Source: a virus. From it: a stretch of DNA of 64,000 bases. The notes below the pieces were generated by a model. The model did no database searches and had not been told where the DNA came from. It saw only the letters and a program-made list of their open reading frames with translations. The stretch's first letter is position 1. Every line of letters begins with the position of its first letter. Location of the stretch: IMG/VR virus record IMGVR_UViG_3300040801_004519, positions 1 through 64,000 of that record; one strand, written 5' to 3'. The position numbers and the translations under genes are program-made. Shown here one piece after another: positions 52,453 through 59,442 of this stretch.

Positions 52453-52491
52453 TGTCGATAAAGCTATAGGGTAAAACCCAGTTTATCGACA
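52453..52491 (+). promoter_or_regulatory. Long inverted repeat before the nonulosonic acid cluster
   Basis: TGTCGATAAA and TTTATCGACA form a perfect 10-bp stem. Inside it GGGT/ACCC form a second stem around AAA. It lies in the 81-bp gap between the helicase stop and the DUF115 start. Without a T-run it may be an operator or RNA processing hairpin rather than a classic terminator. Confidence 0.45.
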
Positions 52492-52503
52492 ATCTGTGAC
52501 TCA

Positions 52504-53208
52504 ATGAGTTTAGAAGAGTTCAAAAACCGACATCAAGGTCGGCCTGCGTACATTATAGGAAGCGGCCCATCACTTCACTTTGAAAACCTGCATGGTCTTC
52601 GAGACGAAGTGGTGTTCGCTGTAAACTCCGCTGTCTTGAAGTTTCGCAATGCGAAGTATTTTGTTTCAAACGATGCTTCGATAAGTGATTGGGAATACTA
52701 CTTCAAGGTGCTGCCCGCATTTAGTGGGCAGTTATTTTTGCGCAGGGATATGTTCAAAGACATCGCTGATGGGTTTCCGCCCAATCGCCTCACATACTTT
52801 GATCATGCCAAGTCAAAGTATTCAGAAGAGGGGGGCTTCTCGATGGATTCTGAGCATTCTCTTTTATGCCCACCTTGTTCTTCGATAACGGCAGCACATC
52901 TTGCCTGCATTATGGGCTGTTCTCCTATCATTTTGCTTGGAAACGATGGCTGCTACCTTGCTGACAAGGAGCAGTACTGGGGCTTCCCAAAAGAAGTAAA
53001 ACCTATCCGCCTTCGGGGCAACAATATTTCTAGCCCTCGAACAATGTCGAATGGAAAAGTCAGCAGCAAAGCACTTTATCGTATCGTTCGATTTTGGGAA
53101 CTGGTAAAGCGAGATAACCCTGGAGTCGATATAATAAATGCATCATGCAATGGTTTAGTCGATTGCTTTCCTCGACAACCTCTTTCAGATTGTATAACGA
53201 GATACTAG
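52504..53208 (+). CDS. DUF115/Maf-like protein, putative nonulosonic acid transferase
   Basis: 234 aa. It carries PAYIIGSGPSLHFENL, VFAVNSAVLKF, KYFVSNDASISDWEYY and PIILLGNDGCYL, the same pattern as the protein at 21519. Family members include MptE-like enzymes and the Maf proteins linked to transfer of pseudaminic/legionaminic acid to flagellin. It is followed 1 bp later by the CMP-sugar synthetase gene, so transfer of the CMP-activated sugar is a sensible guess. It lacks the long C-terminal part of bacterial Maf proteins. Confidence 0.7.
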   Translation: MSLEEFKNRHQGRPAYIIGSGPSLHFENLHGLRDEVVFAVNSAVLKFRNAKYFVSNDASISDWEYYFKVLPAFSGQLFLRRDMFKDIADGFPPNRLTYFDHAKSKYSEEGGFSMDSEHSLLCPPCSSITAAHLACIMGCSPIILLGNDGCYLADKEQYWGFPKEVKPIRLRGNNISSPRTMSNGKVSSKALYRIVRFWELVKRDNPGVDIINASCNGLVDCFPRQPLSDCITRY

Positions 53209-53209
53209 A

Positions 53210-53926
53210 ATGAACGTTGATCCCAGTAGAGTAATGGCCGTAGTTCCGGCAAGGGCAGGCTCAAAAGGATTGCCAGGAAAAAATCTGAAGCCGATACTTG
53301 GTCGCCCTCTGTTCGAGTGGTCCATCTTAGCTGCCATTAGATGTGAGCTAATCGGGAAAGTGGTCATCTCAACAAACGACGATCAAATAGTATCTCACAT
53401 TGCTGCAAATTATCCAGATTCCAATAAGGTGAATCTGGTTGTTCGTCCCGATTCGCTCTGTACCGATGTTTCTTCAACGGAAGACGCCTTGATCCATGCA
53501 CTTGATCATTTTGATCCAGATGGCGATTGTATAGATTGGGTGGTCACCCTTCAACCTACGAGTCCAATTAGAACAAACAACTTAATAGAAAGTTGCTTTT
53601 CGAAGCTTCTTTCTCATGATGCGGATAGCCTCATGACGATATCACGTCATACCCCTTTCTTTTACCACATTAACAGCGATAGCTTGCTTGAGCCTATTCA
53701 GCATGATCCATGCGATAGGCCCATGAAGCAAGACATAGAAGATTGGATGTTTCACGATAACGGCAATGTTTACATCAGTTCACCCGAAGTTTTGAAGCAG
53801 ACAAATTGTAGAATTGGTAAATGTTGTGTTGGATACGAAACGGATTTAATGCAATCACTTCAAATTGACACAATTGAAGAATTTGACAACATATCCCATA
53901 TTGCTTCCAAGTACAAAATTTTATAA
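53210..53926 (+). CDS. neuA: CMP-nonulosonic acid synthetase (NeuA-like cytidylyltransferase)
   Basis: 238 aa. The signature PARAGSKGLPGKNLKPILG near the N-terminus is the CTP-binding loop of acylneuraminate cytidylyltransferases. VVISTNDDQI, VVRPDSLCTD, the TLQPTSPIR motif and the late NVYISS and LQIDTIEEFD segments follow. It should join CMP to Neu5Ac or a related sugar (KDN, legionaminic or pseudaminic acid). It starts one base after the DUF115 stop and is followed by a vestigial neuB start, so neuA-neuB was the original gene order. Confidence 0.85.
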   Translation: MNVDPSRVMAVVPARAGSKGLPGKNLKPILGRPLFEWSILAAIRCELIGKVVISTNDDQIVSHIAANYPDSNKVNLVVRPDSLCTDVSSTEDALIHALDHFDPDGDCIDWVVTLQPTSPIRTNNLIESCFSKLLSHDADSLMTISRHTPFFYHINSDSLLEPIQHDPCDRPMKQDIEDWMFHDNGNVYISSPEVLKQTNCRIGKCCVGYETDLMQSLQIDTIEEFDNISHIASKYKIL

Positions 53927-53930
53927 TACT

Positions 53931-54011
53931 ATGAAAAAATTCATAACACAAGATAAAGAGAAGGTTGTAGCAGAGATTGGTGCAAATCACAAAATTTCTA
54001 GCCGAAGATAA
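53931..54011 (+). pseudogene. Detached N-terminal fragment of neuB
   Basis: ATG 53931, 4 bp after neuA, opens a 26-codon frame reading MKKFITQDKEKVVAEIGANH and then a few residues before TAA. It lines up without gaps with the first 20 residues of the intact neuB at 54860 (MKKYENYKKAKVVAEISANH; 13 identities), with many silent differences. It is the displaced original 5' end of neuB, cut off by the adjacent homing endonuclease gene. Confidence 0.8.
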
Positions 54012-54018
54012 AGGATTT

Positions 54019-54058
54019 TGTTGACGAATATGGCACCACTACTCCATGCTCGTCAACA
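54019..54058 (+). promoter_or_regulatory. Hairpin covering the homing endonuclease start codon
   Basis: TGTTGACGA (54019-54027) pairs perfectly with TCGTCAACA (54050-54058), with an inner ATGG/CCAT pair. The start codon at 54046 lies within the structure, so translation from long transcripts could be blocked, as known for T4 homing endonuclease genes. Confidence 0.5.
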
Positions 54059-54882
54059 AAAAATATACTATTGGTAGAAATGGTCAGATCGCATCCAGGG
54101 AGAGGGTTACTGTTTCCTGTGACTCAGATAACTGTAATTCGGAATGGTGTACGCAATATAGTAACTACAAGAGACGCAAGTGCTCTAAGGATTATTGCCA
54201 GTCTTGTAAGAACAGAATAGGCATATGTGGGATGAAAGGCAAGTCTCATTCAGCAGAAACAAAGGAAAAGGCATCGATTCGAAGCTCGGGTAAAAGAAAC
54301 CCCTTCTATGGAAAAAAACATACACAAGATGTAAAGAGTCGAATATCAAAACACCCTAACGTAAAGTCTATGAAGGGAAAGAAACGTCCTGAACACAGTA
54401 AGAAAATGAAAGAGGTTATTACGTCTTACTGGAAGGGACTTACGGAAGAAGAAAGAGCTTCGAGGCTTGCAAAACATGATTTTTCTGCTTTACAAAAAGC
54501 TTGCCTCTGCAATGGTGGAAGGTATTCAAAGCTCCATAAGTCAGTAATTTTGATGATGAACGAGGTTGGAATCGATAGGTTTGAATCTGAAAAGCAGATC
54601 GGTCGATATGTATATGACGAGGTACGAGAGGATAAGAAAGTCATCATTGAGGTCAATGGTGACTTTTGGCACGCGAACCCCAATATTTACGCTGAAGAAG
54701 ATGTTGTTAGGTTGCCAAAGGGTGACAAGATTGCGAGAGAGATTTGGAACAGCGATAAATTAAGGGTTTCTTATGCTCAGGAGCTTGGATACAAAGTGTT
54801 CATAATTTGGGAATCGGATGTAAAGTCAGGAAAAGTTTTTGACAAATTGAAAGGCATAAATGAAAAAATACGAAAATTATAA
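54046..54882 (+). CDS. Free-standing NUMOD3 / Vsr-like (EDxHD-type) homing endonuclease
   Basis: 278 aa. The N-terminal part has cysteines (CDSDNCNSEWC, CSKDYCQSC) that may bind zinc. Repeated NUMOD3-type motifs follow (GMKGKSHSAETKEKAS, GKRNPFYGKKHT, MKGKKRPEHSKKMKE). The C-terminal ~110 residues resemble Vsr-fold nucleases: FESEKQIGRYVYD, VIIEVNGDFWHANP, then KLRVSYAQELGYKVFIIWESDV. This combination is known from EDxHD homing endonucleases of phages. The gene ends 23 bp inside neuB in another frame. It has separated a remnant neuB start from the functional copy. Confidence 0.8.
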   Translation: MLVNKKYTIGRNGQIASRERVTVSCDSDNCNSEWCTQYSNYKRRKCSKDYCQSCKNRIGICGMKGKSHSAETKEKASIRSSGKRNPFYGKKHTQDVKSRISKHPNVKSMKGKKRPEHSKKMKEVITSYWKGLTEEERASRLAKHDFSALQKACLCNGGRYSKLHKSVILMMNEVGIDRFESEKQIGRYVYDEVREDKKVIIEVNGDFWHANPNIYAEEDVVRLPKGDKIAREIWNSDKLRVSYAQELGYKVFIIWESDVKSGKVFDKLKGINEKIRKL

Positions 54883-55753
54883 AAAGGCAAAAGTGGTTGC
54901 AGAAATATCTGCAAACCACATGGGTTCTATTGATACAGCAATAGAAATGATTCGCGTTGCTGCTGAATGCGGAGCAGATGTTGTTAAGTTCCAGAAGAGA
55001 AACCCAAAGGAATCGGTAAGCAGCGATTTATATACAAAACCACATCCTGTTCCTGGTAATTCATTTGGGAAGACATATGGTGAGCATCGAGAGTTTCTTG
55101 AGCTTTCTATTGGCGATCACGAACGACTCATGAGAGAATGTGAGTCGTCGGGAGTTGACTACAGCACAAGCGTTTGGGATGTGACAAGTGCAAGAGACAT
55201 TGTTAAGCTAAATCCGAAATATATTAAGGTGCCCTCGGCCTGCAATACGAACGATAAATTGCTCCGAAGCATTGTAGATTCCTTTGACGGTGAGGTTCAC
55301 GTTTCTTTGGGTATGACAACATTTGACGAAATTGATAAGATCGAAGTTGTCCTGTCGGACGTTTTATCTGAAAATTTAGTTTATTACCATTGTACTAGTG
55401 GATACCCAGTGCCAAATAACAAGCTTTATCTCAATGAAATATCTGAACTTCGCTATCGTTTTCCAGCACATCCCATTGGGTTTTCTGGGCATCATGTTGG
55501 TACTGCTCCAGACGTTGCCGCGTACGTGCTTGGTGCTGGATGGATAGAGCGACATTTCACCCTTGACCGCACACTCAAAGGTACTGATCACGCTGCCAGT
55601 CTTGATCCATCTGGACTTCGTACGCTGTGTAAAGACTTGAACGACGTGCATGAGGCAATGCGATACAAGCCTTCTGTTATGGACGAGATCGAAGTTCAGC
55701 AAAGGATGAAGCTAAAGTACTTTGAATTTCGTGAATTCCTCCAGAATAGCTAG
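54860..55753 (+). CDS. neuB: Nonulosonic acid synthase (NeuB-like)
   Basis: 297 aa. It has VVAEISANHMGS at the start, ADVVKFQKRNP, STSVWDVTSA, YIKVPSACNTND, HVSLGMTT, YYHCTSGYP, IGFSGHHVG and the IERHFTLDRTLKGTDHAASL region. These are the TIM-barrel motifs that condense phosphoenolpyruvate with ManNAc, ManNAc-6-P or mannose-6-P. It lacks the ~60-residue C-terminal SAF/antifreeze-like domain of bacterial NeuB, so it is a shorter form. Its 5' end is supplied by sequence next to the homing endonuclease, while a diverged original start survives at 53931. The presence of a phosphatase next door suggests the 9-phosphate pathway. Confidence 0.85.
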   Translation: MKKYENYKKAKVVAEISANHMGSIDTAIEMIRVAAECGADVVKFQKRNPKESVSSDLYTKPHPVPGNSFGKTYGEHREFLELSIGDHERLMRECESSGVDYSTSVWDVTSARDIVKLNPKYIKVPSACNTNDKLLRSIVDSFDGEVHVSLGMTTFDEIDKIEVVLSDVLSENLVYYHCTSGYPVPNNKLYLNEISELRYRFPAHPIGFSGHHVGTAPDVAAYVLGAGWIERHFTLDRTLKGTDHAASLDPSGLRTLCKDLNDVHEAMRYKPSVMDEIEVQQRMKLKYFEFREFLQNS

Positions 55754-55789
55754 CTTGGGTGCCGATGATGACCTTAGATCGGACACGAC

Positions 55790-56422
55790 ATGATGACATA
55801 TTATAACACCAACAGCAACACGGTCTCGACTGTAAGGCCAAGCTCGATTGAAAATAGGCCTCGTCAAAGCATGGGTTACAGTATGTCTCCCATGCCCTTG
55901 AAGAATCAGGATAAAAGATACAAGATAATTGTTGTTGATGTTGATGGAACGATGACAAATGGTCATATGACCTATGACCACCAGGGAAACGTCAGCAAGA
56001 GTTATCATACCAGAGATATCTCAGGATTGTATAAGGCAAGATTTGAAGAAGACACACGAGTCTTGATCCTCACCGGTTCACTTCATGAATGTGACATTCA
56101 TCGCTTTCGATTCCTTTGGGAGTTTGCACGGGAGGAAACAGATGCATGTCTTCTCCAGGGTGTTCAAAACAAATCTTCTGTCCTTGGTATATATCTTGAA
56201 AAACATAAGATTAAATGGGATGAAGTTGCATTTATTGGTGATGGCGATAACGACCTTGAGGTTATGCCAAAAGTAGGTCTTGCTGGTTGCCCGCGTGATG
56301 CACTTCCAGAAGTCTGGGATATTTGCACTTTCCATTCAAAATTTGATGGCGGGAAAGGTGCAGTTAAAGAATTTGTAGATTTTGTTTCCAGACTCAACAA
56401 GCTACACAGAAAAGGAAGATAA
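55790..56422 (+). CDS. HAD-family phosphatase, KdsC/NulO-9-phosphatase-like
   Basis: 210 aa. After an unusual N-terminal extension of ~42 residues the core begins KIIVVDVDGTMTNG, the HAD nucleophile motif of KdsC-like C0 enzymes. It continues with VLILTGS and IGDGDNDLEVMPKVGL. In the sialic acid pathway such enzymes remove the 9-phosphate from KDN-9-P or Neu5Ac-9-P. The start is uncertain: ATGs at 55871 and 55883 would trim the extension. It sits 36 bp after neuB, and its stop overlaps the pilin-like gene start (TAATG). Confidence 0.8.
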   Translation: MMTYYNTNSNTVSTVRPSSIENRPRQSMGYSMSPMPLKNQDKRYKIIVVDVDGTMTNGHMTYDHQGNVSKSYHTRDISGLYKARFEEDTRVLILTGSLHECDIHRFRFLWEFAREETDACLLQGVQNKSSVLGIYLEKHKIKWDEVAFIGDGDNDLEVMPKVGLAGCPRDALPEVWDICTFHSKFDGGKGAVKEFVDFVSRLNKLHRKGR

Positions 56423-56790
56423 TGAAAAAGGCTTTTACACTAGTCGAACTCCTTGTATGCATTGGGATAATCGCATTAGTGATTTCTCTTTTGCTTTCTG
56501 CTATGAGTAGTAGAAGTGACTATGAACGAGATATTTTTGATGCATCTGTCGTCAATAAGCACTCTTATCATGATGATTACGGCCATGAAGTGAATGAAAT
56601 CACTGTTCAGACTCCCGATGGTGCCAAGCAGACCTTCGTAGTGAGAGACAGAGAAGAGTGGGACGATTTTCAAATCGGATATCTTTATGACGTTTCCGTA
56701 GGAGGAAGAGGCTACCTTAAAGAATATACAGAAATCGGCTCAGACGCCGATTTGAATGGCGAAAAGAAAATCACAGATTCATCTTTTTGA
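56422..56790 (+). CDS. Prepilin-type membrane-anchored protein
   Basis: 122 aa. The N-terminus KKAFTLVELLVCIGIIALV is a textbook type IV prepilin/pseudopilin signal: cleavage after Ala, Phe+1, Glu+5, then a hydrophobic helix. The remainder is a small beta domain. It should be recognised by a host prepilin peptidase and anchored in the inner membrane or built into a pilus-like structure. It is a paralogue of the next gene (shared pattern HEVNEITVQ / HRIHEIYVF and a C-terminal KEYTEI / KYKEI). It starts inside the phosphatase stop. Confidence 0.7.
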   Translation: MKKAFTLVELLVCIGIIALVISLLLSAMSSRSDYERDIFDASVVNKHSYHDDYGHEVNEITVQTPDGAKQTFVVRDREEWDDFQIGYLYDVSVGGRGYLKEYTEIGSDADLNGEKKITDSSF

Positions 56791-57097
56791 GTTATTTGCG
56801 GTCGTGTGTATCGTCATGGGCTTAGTTCTATACTTTGTCCAACAAACAAACGTCACACGGTTTACAACAGAAGTCTTTCGTGCCAAAGTTATTACTAAAT
56901 CAAGCTGGATTCATGAAAGTCAGAGAATACATGAAATTTATGTCTTCAGAACTGATGAGAGCAAAGAAGTTCTATGGATTAATGCGAGATTTGACTGGAT
57001 TTCACTAAACAAAGGTTCAACTTATGAGTTTACAGCAACTCAAGATGGAAGAGTAGTGAAGTATAAAGAAATCAAAAATGAGAAGGAAGATAGTTGA
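56756..57097 (+). CDS. Membrane-anchored paralogue of the pilin-like protein
   Basis: 113 aa. The N-terminus QIHLFELFAVVCIVMGLVL is a single transmembrane helix with a degenerate pilin-like start (Glu retained near position 5). The soluble beta domain matches the upstream protein in order of elements (AKVITKSSW, IHEIYVF, VLWINARFDW, YEFTATQDGRVVKYKEI). It overlaps that gene by 35 bp. The function is unknown; with its partner it may form a small envelope complex. Confidence 0.6.
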   Translation: MAKRKSQIHLFELFAVVCIVMGLVLYFVQQTNVTRFTTEVFRAKVITKSSWIHESQRIHEIYVFRTDESKEVLWINARFDWISLNKGSTYEFTATQDGRVVKYKEIKNEKEDS

Positions 57098-57138
57098 TAT
57101 ATTTGAATAGATTACATTGGTCAACTTGACTAAACTAC

Positions 57139-57538
57139 GGGCACGAAACTAGGATATCGACTGGTAGATTAGAGTTGACGTTGCATGCCGAGGATGCTAA
57201 CTAGGCCTCGTAAATCATGTTAGCAAAACCCATAACTGCCAACAACGCAGTTGCTGGCCGTATCGGCTTTGCCGCTCCGGTCGCACTCGCAGCCTAAAGA
57301 ACTGTGAGAAGACCAGCCCAGAAGGGCTGAAACGAATCGGTGAAAATCCCACGAGAACCGATTCGTCTGACTAGTGGGATAAGCAATTTTCTTGTCATGA
57401 AGGTTGTCGAAAAACTTGACTCGGCCAGGATGAGGTTGCTGTTTCTTTGCACCTGGTTTAAACTAATGAAGCAGATAAGCATGTAGAAGCGTTAATTGCG
57501 ATCTATACAACACGGCGGTTCGAGTCCGCCCGTGTCCA
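57139..57538 (+). ncRNA. ssrA: tmRNA (ssrA)
   Basis: A complete transfer-messenger RNA. The 5' end GGGCACG pairs with CGTGTCC at the 3' end in a 7-bp acceptor stem, including the G3-U70 wobble that marks alanine charging. The discriminator is A57538 and CCA is not encoded. The T-arm is GGCGGTTCGAGTCCGCC. The tag frame starts at GCC 57238 and reads ANNAVAGRIGFAAPVALAA, then TAA 57295-57297. The LAA end is the usual protease signal, and an A sits at -4 from the resume codon as in bacterial tmRNAs. It would need host SmpB and AlaRS. A strong terminator follows. The 41 bp before it show no clear sigma-70 promoter. Confidence 0.95.
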
Positions 57539-57545
57539 CTAAGAG

Positions 57546-57571
57546 GCCTCGATGAAAATCGAGGCTTTTTT
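57546..57571 (+). terminator. Rho-independent terminator of the tmRNA gene
   Basis: GCCTCGA and TCGAGGC form a perfect 7-bp stem with a TGAAAA loop, directly followed by six T residues. It begins 8 bp after the tmRNA 3' end. Confidence 0.92.
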
Positions 57572-57616
57572 ACATAATACTTGAGTCGCAATTGGGCTAC
57601 AGCCGATATTGGAAGT

Positions 57617-57892
57617 ATGACACCAGAGAAGATTATAGAAAAAGTTCTAGGACGATCTATAGAAGAATTCGAACACCCAATTGATCATTCAGCCCTTATG
57701 GGTATATGTATTTCACTCGGGAAGATTCATGTTTTGCACTGGAGCGAGCTTTCAGCGGTTTACGACTGGGCATTTGGTTCAAATGGAAAAGGAGATTTTC
57801 GGTCTCTATCTGTTCAACAGCTTGGAGACTTGGTTGAACTGAATATTATTAGTGAAAAATTAATTCGAAAGAAAATAGGGTTAGATGTATAA
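57617..57892 (+). CDS. Small helical protein of unknown function
   Basis: 91 aa from ATG 57617; a TTG at 57581 in the same frame is an alternative. Helix-rich (TPEKIIEKVLGRSIEEF, LHWSELSAVYDWAFG). Its stop overlaps the next ATG (TAATG). No family recognised. Confidence 0.5.
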   Translation: MTPEKIIEKVLGRSIEEFEHPIDHSALMGICISLGKIHVLHWSELSAVYDWAFGSNGKGDFRSLSVQQLGDLVELNIISEKLIRKKIGLDV

Positions 57893-58161
57893 TGCATATT
57901 GTTGATAATGACGGTGAGTTCTCTAAAAACCTCACTGATCCAAATCTAAAGATTCCTAAAGCTCACCTGCAAGCCGTTTGCAAGAAAAAGCAAGAGGGTG
58001 CTTGTAGGTATGTGGCTATTACTCCATATGGTTGCTTCTGTCAGAAGCACACAAAATTAGGAAGAATGGTAGATGCCAGGGTTGCAGAAGGAGCTTCTGG
58101 TGCGATTGGAGATAACTGCGAAGGTTTCAAGCCCAGTAAATCCAATTTCGTGGATGATTAA
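57892..58161 (+). CDS. Small four-cysteine protein of unknown function
   Basis: 89 aa, coupled to the previous gene by TAATG. Cysteines at AVCKK, GACRY, GCFCQKH and NCEGF plus His could bind a metal. The spacing resembles small Fe/Zn-binding phage proteins but no family is recognised. Confidence 0.5.
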   Translation: MHIVDNDGEFSKNLTDPNLKIPKAHLQAVCKKKQEGACRYVAITPYGCFCQKHTKLGRMVDARVAEGASGAIGDNCEGFKPSKSNFVDD

Positions 58162-58218
58162 TGTTTTGTGTGTTTTGCTGCCGATACCTTAGTTATAAGG
58201 TTGTTGGCGGGGGAACAT

Positions 58219-58578
58219 ATGAATAATGAACATTTTGGGGATTTTAGCTCAAAGCGTCGTAGAAGACGAAGAAAGATAACGGTCGTAAAAAAATCAAAAC
58301 CCAGGGGTGTCATCGGAACTGATGATCTTCTGAAAAAACTCAACTACTCTCAAGTTGAAGGCAAAAAGTGCAAATTTAGAGTAATGCTGGAAGACGCACC
58401 TATAGCGGATAATTTGATTAAAGATGCGGGCCTATCTACTGTGTCCTATGATGAAACAGACGAAATTGCAATCTATGAAATTGGTCCTGGACCAAAGGGT
58501 TTAGATACACCAAGTGAATTGGAAGTTCTTGAAGAACTCTCTGACGAGATTCTCGAAGACGGGGAAATCTTTGACTGA
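58219..58578 (+). CDS. Small protein with Arg-rich start and acidic end
   Basis: 119 aa from ATG 58219, with a GC-rich ribosome site (ggcggggga) just upstream. Residues ~10-25 are a very basic arm (SSKRRRRRRKITVVKKSK), the middle is alpha/beta and the C-terminal 30 are acidic ending DGEIFD. A nucleic-acid contact is plausible. No family recognised. Confidence 0.5.
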   Translation: MNNEHFGDFSSKRRRRRRKITVVKKSKPRGVIGTDDLLKKLNYSQVEGKKCKFRVMLEDAPIADNLIKDAGLSTVSYDETDEIAIYEIGPGPKGLDTPSELEVLEELSDEILEDGEIFD

Positions 58579-58592
58579 TAATTGGAAAATGT

Positions 58593-58970
58593 ATGAAGTA
58601 CGATAAAGAAGTAAGATACGTCTGTGGAGATGATTGGCGATCTCAAAGCCAAGAGGAGCGTGATGGAGGTTTTGGTGTAGCCATGATGGTTGCATACCTT
58701 CAAGGTGCCTCTCCTAACTATGAGGACATTGCGTCTTCTCTTGGACTCTCTCCAAGAGAAGCAGCAGAAGCGTCAATTCCTTTTCGAAGATTACAAGTGT
58801 CTGGGATGTTCTCAGACGAATTTGACGCTTTGTCAGATCAGGCCCTTGCGGGCAATGCATCTGATGTAGATGTCAGGACAGCGTGGTGCCAAGTTGCTGG
58901 AACAGCCTCAGGCTGGCTTGGAACAGGCACCTTTATTACCCGAGACAATCGGAATGACTCCGACAACTAA
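58593..58970 (+). CDS. Small protein with HTH-like segment
   Basis: 125 aa. Residues ~47-62 (DIASSLGLSPREAAEA) could form a helix-turn-helix. The rest is helical with one Trp-rich end. It starts 14 bp after the previous stop. Function unknown. Confidence 0.45.
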   Translation: MKYDKEVRYVCGDDWRSQSQEERDGGFGVAMMVAYLQGASPNYEDIASSLGLSPREAAEASIPFRRLQVSGMFSDEFDALSDQALAGNASDVDVRTAWCQVAGTASGWLGTGTFITRDNRNDSDN

Positions 58971-59011
58971 ATGTCTCGCAGTTTTACAACACTAGAAAGA
59001 AAGAAAACTAA

Positions 59012-59323
59012 ATGAAAATTACTGAAAGAATTGTTTCGCCCAAGAGGCATACTATCGGATATGTTATCAGCCGACGCCGTTACACCAGAGATCAAGCTAT
59101 TGAGCTTGCCCAGCAAGGCAAAGTTGATGGCGTACGAATTTCGAATGGACCGAAGGGGAAGTATCTAACTTCATCAACTGATAGTTCGCTATACGACCTT
59201 CCAATTCGTATCGGCCACTCTGTCAAAGATGCACAGCCGATGTCATCTGCTCCAAAGACAACTAAGGCGAAGAGGTCAACTTCGTCTTCTCGTGTGACGA
59301 AGACTGCCAGCAACTCTAGATAG
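59012..59323 (+). CDS. DUF3892-like small protein
   Basis: 103 aa. The pattern TRDQAIELAQQGKVDGVRIS, GKYLTS and SLYDLPIR resembles DUF3892 proteins. The final 35 residues are a basic Ser/Thr/Lys tail. A terminator follows at 59367. Function of the family is unknown. Confidence 0.5.
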   Translation: MKITERIVSPKRHTIGYVISRRRYTRDQAIELAQQGKVDGVRISNGPKGKYLTSSTDSSLYDLPIRIGHSVKDAQPMSSAPKTTKAKRSTSSSRVTKTASNSR

Positions 59324-59366
59324 TTTGTCAACAAAAACCCCGTTTAGAAAACTGTGAGAGGGAGAG

Positions 59367-59400
59367 GCAAGGGGTCTGCAATGCAGGCCTCTTGCTTTTT
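59367..59400 (+). terminator. Rho-independent terminator before topA
   Basis: A 13-bp stem (GCAAGGGGTCTGC with GCAGGCCTCTTGC, two G-T pairs) around an AAT loop is followed by five T residues. It ends the transcript of the small-gene cluster. Confidence 0.9.
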
Positions 59401-59419
59401 CAGTTTAATGACCTATAAT
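59392..59419 (+). promoter_or_regulatory. Candidate sigma-70-type promoter for topA
   Basis: TTGCTT (59392-59397) and TATAAT (59414-59419) are separated by 16 bp and lie 24 bp before the topA ATG, overlapping the terminator tail. A perfect -10 box with a fair -35 supports host-type transcription. Confidence 0.5.
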
Positions 59420-59442
59420 TTTTAGTCGATAGTATAAGCACA

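Noticed and set aside
53931-54925. Group I intron carrying the Vsr-like nuclease in neuB
   Set aside because: The intact neuB reading frame already contains its own complete N-terminus next to the nuclease; an intron would not encode a second copy of the exon. No intron core was recognised by eye.
57100-57600. An ordinary tRNA gene at the T-arm sequence near 57515
   Set aside because: The acceptor-stem partner is about 390 bases upstream and a tag reading frame lies between, which defines a tmRNA, not a tRNA.
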